A stretch of 64,000 nt of DNA from the NCBI RefSeq assembly GCF_006094275.1, contig NZ_CP034412.1:2294001-2358000 (forward strand). Direction: 5' to 3'. A program made the position numbers and the translations under genes. The notes beneath the pieces are model-generated. The model searched no databases. It was not told where the DNA came from and was given only the letters and a program-made list of their open reading frames with translations. Below are positions 55,917 through 64,000 of this stretch, one piece after another; position 1 is the first letter of the stretch, and every line of letters starts with the position of its first letter. The stretch comes from Glutamicibacter creatinolyticus. Its GTDB lineage: Bacteria; Actinomycetota; Actinomycetes; Actinomycetales; Micrococcaceae.

Positions 55917-56663
55917 ATGCTAATCTTTGACCTTCGTCCGCTACCAGCCGGACAAGTGGAATTGCATGATGCACGACGGAAACGCCGCTGGACCGTCGAT
56001 CTAGAACCTTTCGAGATCGGGGCCACTTCCGTCACCACCGCGCAGTACGCGCAACTGATGGGTACCAGCGAAACAGGCTCCCAGGAACCCGTGGTGGATA
56101 TCAACTGGTTAGAAGCCATCCTGTTTTGCAACGCAGCGTCAATGAATGAAGGACTTGCCCCTGCATACATCCTCGAAGCCGGTGAGGCGACTTGGCAGAC
56201 CAACGCCTCTGGGTACCGCTTGCCCACGGAAGCCGAATGGGAATACGCCTGCCGCGCCGGCACAACGGGGCCACATTACGGCCCCCTCGATGCCATTGGG
56301 TGGACAGCAAATGACAAGGTAGAGAAACCGCAAGAAGTTGGTCAAAAACTGCCCAATGCCTTCGGACTCCACGACACCCTTGGAAACGTATGGGAATGGT
56401 GTTGGGATCTACTCGATCCGGCCCGCTACGGAGAGTACCGGATCTTCCGCGGGGGAGGTTTCGCTGATAAGTCGTGGAGCGTGCGGGCTTCGACGCGTCG
56501 GGGTGGTGCGCCTGGGATGAGCCACCCGGACCTTGGTCTGCGCATGGCACGGGGTGTCTTCGATGATGCACAGGCAGCGCAAGGCTGGTCAGCCGATGCT
56601 GATTCTGAACGGGGAAAGATCACTGGCATGCTGCCATCGGGATGGACGCCCCGGGGATACTGA
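55917..56663 (+). CDS. SUMF1/FGE-fold (formylglycine-generating enzyme-like) protein
   Basis: 248 residues. The fold signature is complete: EIGATSVTTAQYAQLMG, VVDINWLEAILFCNAAS, YRLPTEAEWEYACRAG, DTLGNVWEWCWD and RIFRGGGFADKSWSVRASTR, ending LGLRMARG. There is no signal peptide. The family includes sulfatase-activating oxidases but also carrier or reductase-like members; the Cys pair needed for FGE activity is not evident, so catalytic formylglycine formation is doubtful. ATG 55917 is preferred, with GGGAG nine bases upstream. No sulfatase gene is in the window. Confidence 0.82.
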   Translation: MLIFDLRPLPAGQVELHDARRKRRWTVDLEPFEIGATSVTTAQYAQLMGTSETGSQEPVVDINWLEAILFCNAASMNEGLAPAYILEAGEATWQTNASGYRLPTEAEWEYACRAGTTGPHYGPLDAIGWTANDKVEKPQEVGQKLPNAFGLHDTLGNVWEWCWDLLDPARYGEYRIFRGGGFADKSWSVRASTRRGGAPGMSHPDLGLRMARGVFDDAQAAQGWSADADSERGKITGMLPSGWTPRGY

Positions 56664-57013
56664 GACTGACCAAAGCAGGCCAGCCCATGTACACGGCGGC
56701 GGGTGTCCCACAGAAGGTTCCCCTTGCGGACGGATCAGCCTAGTGCCGAGGACTGCGGACAAAAGTTCTGAGGACTTCGGAAACTGACAGTTCTCGTACT
56801 GCGGTCCCCTCCCCTGCCTCGCCTCACTCCGGCAACGCGCTCGCTCTACGCACGGGTCACCCATCCGAGGGTTGCCGGATCCTGTTCACGGCTGAGCCGC
56901 AGGGTTTGGTGTCCACCGCTGGGCAAAGTCCTTAACGGGCGAAGCCCGTCCCCACCGCAAAAGAGCGGTGGGAACGGGCTTCGCCATCTGGAGCCGACGG
57001 GGCTGCTTCCGGT
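56664..57013. other. Intergenic region between SUMF1 gene and rpoC
   Basis: 350 bases; the rpoC terminator at 56938-56985 is the only element seen. Confidence 0.5.
56938..56985 (-). terminator. 21-bp hairpin after rpoC
   Basis: Arms 56938-56958 and 56965-56985 (GGCGAAGCCCGT and ACGGGCTTCGCC at the base) pair over 21 positions with one G-U wobble on the minus strand and a 6-base loop. It sits 29 bases after the rpoC stop. The following tract is T-poor. Confidence 0.7.
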
Positions 57014-60904
<3,891 letters not shown>

Positions 60905-61017
60905 ATGGTCCTTATCTCTCTTCTCTGGTGTCTGAAGTCAGTACGTGATGGGTAAGTCGGTCTCACCGACCCGGCGCCGGGCACGCGGTGCGCGCCGCGG
61001 CGGCAGGCTGGTGGTTC

Positions 61018-64000
61018 CTAGACTTCCTCGACGGAGCTGGGCTCGGACCGCGAAAGGTCGATGCCCAGTTCTTCAGCGGCACGGAACGATTCCTCGTCCG
61101 ATTCGCGCATCTCGATGGTGTTGCCGTCGGTACCCAGTACCTCGACGTTCAGGCACAGCGATTGCATTTCCTTGATGAGCACCTTGAACGATTCCGGAAC
61201 GCCTGGCTCCGGGATGTTCTCGCCCTTGACGATCGCCTCGTAGACCTTCACGCGACCGTGAATGTCATCGGACTTGATGGTCAACAGTTCCTGCAGGGTG
61301 TAAGCCGCACCGTAGGCCTCCAGGGCCCACACTTCCATTTCACCGAAGCGCTGGCCACCGAACTGGGCCTTACCGCCCAGCGGCTGCTGGGTGATCATGG
61401 AGTACGGGCCGGTGGAACGGGCGTGAATCTTGTCGTCCACCAGGTGGTGCAGCTTCAGGATGTACATGTAGCCCACGGAGATCGGATCCGGGAACGGCTC
61501 GCCGGAGCGGCCGTCGAACAGGCGGGCCTTGCCGGTGTTCTTCACCAGCTGCTGGCCGTCGCTGGTCGGGTTCACCGAATCCAGGATGCCGCGGATCTCC
61601 TCCTCGGAGGCACCGTCGAACACCGGGGTGGCCACGGTGGTCGAACCGGTCTGGCGCGGCAGGTTCGGCAGGTCCTTGACCCACTCCGGCTCGTTCTCGA
61701 TGGTCCAGCCCTGCTTGGCGGCCCAGCCCAGGTGGATTTCCATGACCTGGCCGACGTTCATACGCCCGGGCACACCCAGCGGGTTCAGCACGACGTCCAC
61801 CGGGGTGCCGTCCTCCAGGAACGGCATGTCCTCGATCGGCAGGATCTTGGAGATAACGCCCTTGTTGCCGTGACGCCCGGCGAGCTTGTCACCGTTGGTG
61901 ATCTTGCGCTTCTGGGCCACGTAGACGCGCACCAGCTGGTTCACGCCCGGGGAAAGGTCATCGTCGTTGTCGCGATCGAAGATGCGCACGCCGATCACGG
62001 TGCCGGACTCGCCGTGCGGCACCTTCAGCGAGGTGTCACGCACTTCGCGGGACTTCTCACCGAAGATCGCGCGCAGCAGGCGCTCCTCGGGGGTCAGCTC
62101 GGTTTCACCCTTCGGGGTCACGCGACCCACCAGGATGTCCCCGGCCTCGACCTCGGCGCCGATGTAGACGATGCCGCGGTCATCGAGCTGGGAGAGGATG
62201 TCCTCGGACACGTTGGGGATGTCGCGGGTGATTTCCTCGGCGCCCAGCTTGGTGTCGCGGGCGTCAACCTCGTGCTCCTCGATGTGGATCGAGGTCAGCA
62301 CATCGTCGGAGACCATGCGCTGGGACAGGATGATGGCGTCCTCGAAGTTGTGGCCTTCCCAGGACATGAACGCGACCAGCAGGTTCTTGCCCAGGGCCAG
62401 CTCACCGGCGTCGGTCGAGGGACCGTCGGCGATGATCGACTGGTACTCCACGCGCTCGCCTTCGGAGACGCGCACGCGCTGGTTGTAGGCGTTGCCCTGG
62501 TTGGAGCGGGCGAACTTCATGATCGGGTACATCGACTCGGTGCCGTCGTCGTTCATCACCACGACCAGGTCGGCCGAGACCTCGGTGACAACACCGGGCT
62601 TCTGCGCGACCACGGAGTCACCGGCGTCCACCGCGGCGTACTTCTCCATACCGGTGCCCACCAGCGGGGACTCGGAGGCCAGCAGCGGCACGGCCTGGCG
62701 CTGCATGTTGGCGCCCATCAGCGCGCGGTTGGCGTCGTCGTGCTCCAGGAACGGGATCAGGGCGGTGGCCACCGACACCATCTGGCGCGGGGAAACGTCC
62801 ATGAAGGTCACTTCGCCCGGCTCAACGAGCACCGGCTCGCCGCCGCCGCCCTTTTCACGCACCAGCACGGTGTCCTCGGCAAAGTGACCGTCCTCGGTCA
62901 GCGGTGCGTTGGCCTGGGCGATGAAGTGCTGCAGCTCGTCATCGGCGGTGAGGTACTCGACCTGGTTGGTCACCACGCCGTCCACGACCTTGCGGTACGG
63001 GGTCTCGATGAAACCGAAGGCGTTGATGCGCCCGTAGGTTGCCAGCGAGCCGATCAGGCCGATGTTCGGGCCTTCCGGGGTTTCAATCGGGCACATGCGT
63101 CCGTAGTGCGAGGGGTGCACGTCTCGCACTTCCATGCCTGCACGGTCACGCGACAGACCGCCCGGGCCCAGTGCCGAGAGGCGGCGCTTGTGGGTCAGGC
63201 CGGCCAGCGGGTTGTTCTGGTCCATGAACTGGGAGAGCTGCGAGGTTCCGAAGAACTCCTTGATCGCGGCCACCACCGGGCGGATGTTGATCAGGGTCTG
63301 CGGGGTGATCGCCTCCACGTCCTGGGTGGTCATGCGCTCACGCACCACGCGCTCCATGCGTGACAGGCCGGTGCGGACCTGGTTCTCGATCAGTTCGCCG
63401 ACCGCGCGGATACGGCGGTTGCCGAAGTGGTCGATGTCATCCACGGCGACCGGGACCTGAACGATCTCGCCCTCGCGGGTGCCTTCGATGGTGCGCTCAC
63501 CGGCGTGCAGGGCAACCAGGAAGCGGATCATGGCGACGATGTCGTCGATGCTCAGCACCAGGGCGCTTTCGGCGTTGACCGGGGTCTCCACGCCGAGCTT
63601 GCGGTTCAGCTTGTAGCGGCCGACCTTGGCCAGGTCGTAGCGCTTGGGCTCGAAGTACATGTTGCGCAGCAGGGCCTGGGCGGCTTCCACCGTCGGCGGC
63701 TCGCCCGGACGCAGCTTGCGGTAGATGTCCAGCAGGGCCTCGTTCTGGTCCTTGATGCTGTCCTTCTCCAGGGTGGCGCGCACCGAGTCGTACTGGCCGA
63801 ATTCGGCCAGGATCTTCTCTTCGCTCCAGCCCAGGGCCTTGAGCAGCACGGTGACCGACTGCTTGCGCTTGCGGTCCAGGCGCACGCCGATTTGGTCGCG
63901 CTTGTCGATTTCCAGCTCGAACCAGGCACCGCGCGACGGGATGATACGTGCGGAGTAGATGGTCTTGTCACTGGTCTTGTCCGGCGCGGACTCGAAGTAG
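61018..64000 (-). CDS. rpoB: DNA-directed RNA polymerase subunit beta, 5' end outside the window
   Basis: 994 codons are visible. The frame stays open to base 64000, so the start lies beyond the right edge. The last visible bases read [20 protein letters not shown]. The rifampicin region [15 protein letters not shown]...[13 protein letters not shown] has the wild-type Asp, His and Ser at the positions usually mutated in resistant strains. The C-terminal part has [17 protein letters not shown] and [20 protein letters not shown]-type sequence, ending [15 protein letters not shown]. Confidence 0.98.
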   Translation of the reverse strand, partial: YFESAPDKTSDKTIYSARIIPSRGAWFELEIDKRDQIGVRLDRKRKQSVTVLLKALGWSEEKILAEFGQYDSVRATLEKDSIKDQNEALLDIYRKLRPGEPPTVEAAQALLRNMYFEPKRYDLAKVGRYKLNRKLGVETPVNAESALVLSIDDIVAMIRFLVALHAGERTIEGTREGEIVQVPVAVDDIDHFGNRRIRAVGELIENQVRTGLSRMERVVRERMTTQDVEAITPQTLINIRPVVAAIKEFFGTSQLSQFMDQNNPLAGLTHKRRLSALGPGGLSRDRAGMEVRDVHPSHYGRMCPIETPEGPNIGLIGSLATYGRINAFGFIETPYRKVVDGVVTNQVEYLTADDELQHFIAQANAPLTEDGHFAEDTVLVREKGGGGEPVLVEPGEVTFMDVSPRQMVSVATALIPFLEHDDANRALMGANMQRQAVPLLASESPLVGTGMEKYAAVDAGDSVVAQKPGVVTEVSADLVVVMNDDGTESMYPIMKFARSNQGNAYNQRVRVSEGERVEYQSIIADGPSTDAGELALGKNLLVAFMSWEGHNFEDAIILSQRMVSDDVLTSIHIEEHEVDARDTKLGAEEITRDIPNVSEDILSQLDDRGIVYIGAEVEAGDILVGRVTPKGETELTPEERLLRAIFGEKSREVRDTSLKVPHGESGTVIGVRIFDRDNDDDLSPGVNQLVRVYVAQKRKITNGDKLAGRHGNKGVISKILPIEDMPFLEDGTPVDVVLNPLGVPGRMNVGQVMEIHLGWAAKQGWTIENEPEWVKDLPNLPRQTGSTTVATPVFDGASEEEIRGILDSVNPTSDGQQLVKNTGKARLFDGRSGEPFPDPISVGYMYILKLHHLVDDKIHARSTGPYSMITQQPLGGKAQFGGQRFGEMEVWALEAYGAAYTLQELLTIKSDDIHGRVKVYEAIVKGENIPEPGVPESFKVLIKEMQSLCLNVEVLGTDGNTIEMRESDEESFRAAEELGIDLSRSEPSSVEEV

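Overview
The window is high-GC chromosomal DNA from an actinobacterium. The gene content and order (tsaE-tsaB-rimI-tsaD beside alr, glmS-acpS-nnr, ugd-glmM-rpsI-rplM, the alpha, spc, S10 and str ribosomal operons, then rpoC and rpoB) and the protein sequences fit the Micrococcaceae (Arthrobacter/Glutamicibacter-like). The genus cannot be fixed from sequence alone. Starts are often GTG or TTG (rpmJ, secY, coaA, tsaE, rpsL). Almost all core genes lie on the minus strand; no tRNA, rRNA or CRISPR was seen.

Bases 1-8835 are accessory DNA with lower and uneven GC. They hold an unidentified protein cut by the left edge, a DUF262/DUF1524 (GmrSD-like) nuclease fused to a Cys-less MGMT/ATL-like domain, an SOS mutasome locus umuD-umuC in which umuC is broken by a small non-coding insertion, a decaying plasmid/ICE-type partition operon (parA remnant, parB-like gene with an in-frame stop, DUF192 lipoprotein, unknown protein, small HTH protein), and a protein with helicase-associated repeats.

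Bases 8836-30524 are housekeeping: t6A tRNA modification (tsaE, tsaB, tsaD) with rimI, alanine racemase, MscL, pantothenate kinase, GlmS and GlmM (amino-sugar precursors for the wall), AcpS, metabolite repair (Nnr), UDP-glucose dehydrogenase, then rpsI-rplM, truA and the alpha-operon region (rplQ, rpoA, rpsK, rpsM, rpmJ, infA) with map, adk and secY.

Bases 30775-45215 are the spc and S10 ribosomal clusters. They are split between rplN and rpsQ by about 5.2 kb of accessory genes (VOC protein, AraC-type regulator, ECF sigma factor with a membrane partner, ACR3/bile-acid-type permease). A 1229-residue polytopic membrane protein lies between rpsJ and tuf. Bases 49529-53994 are the str operon (tuf, fusA, rpsG, rpsL). 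A serine resolvase and a SUMF1-domain protein lie between rpsL and rpoC. The window ends inside rpoB. Strong hairpins mark most operon ends and show that the ribosomal super-cluster is transcribed in several separate units.
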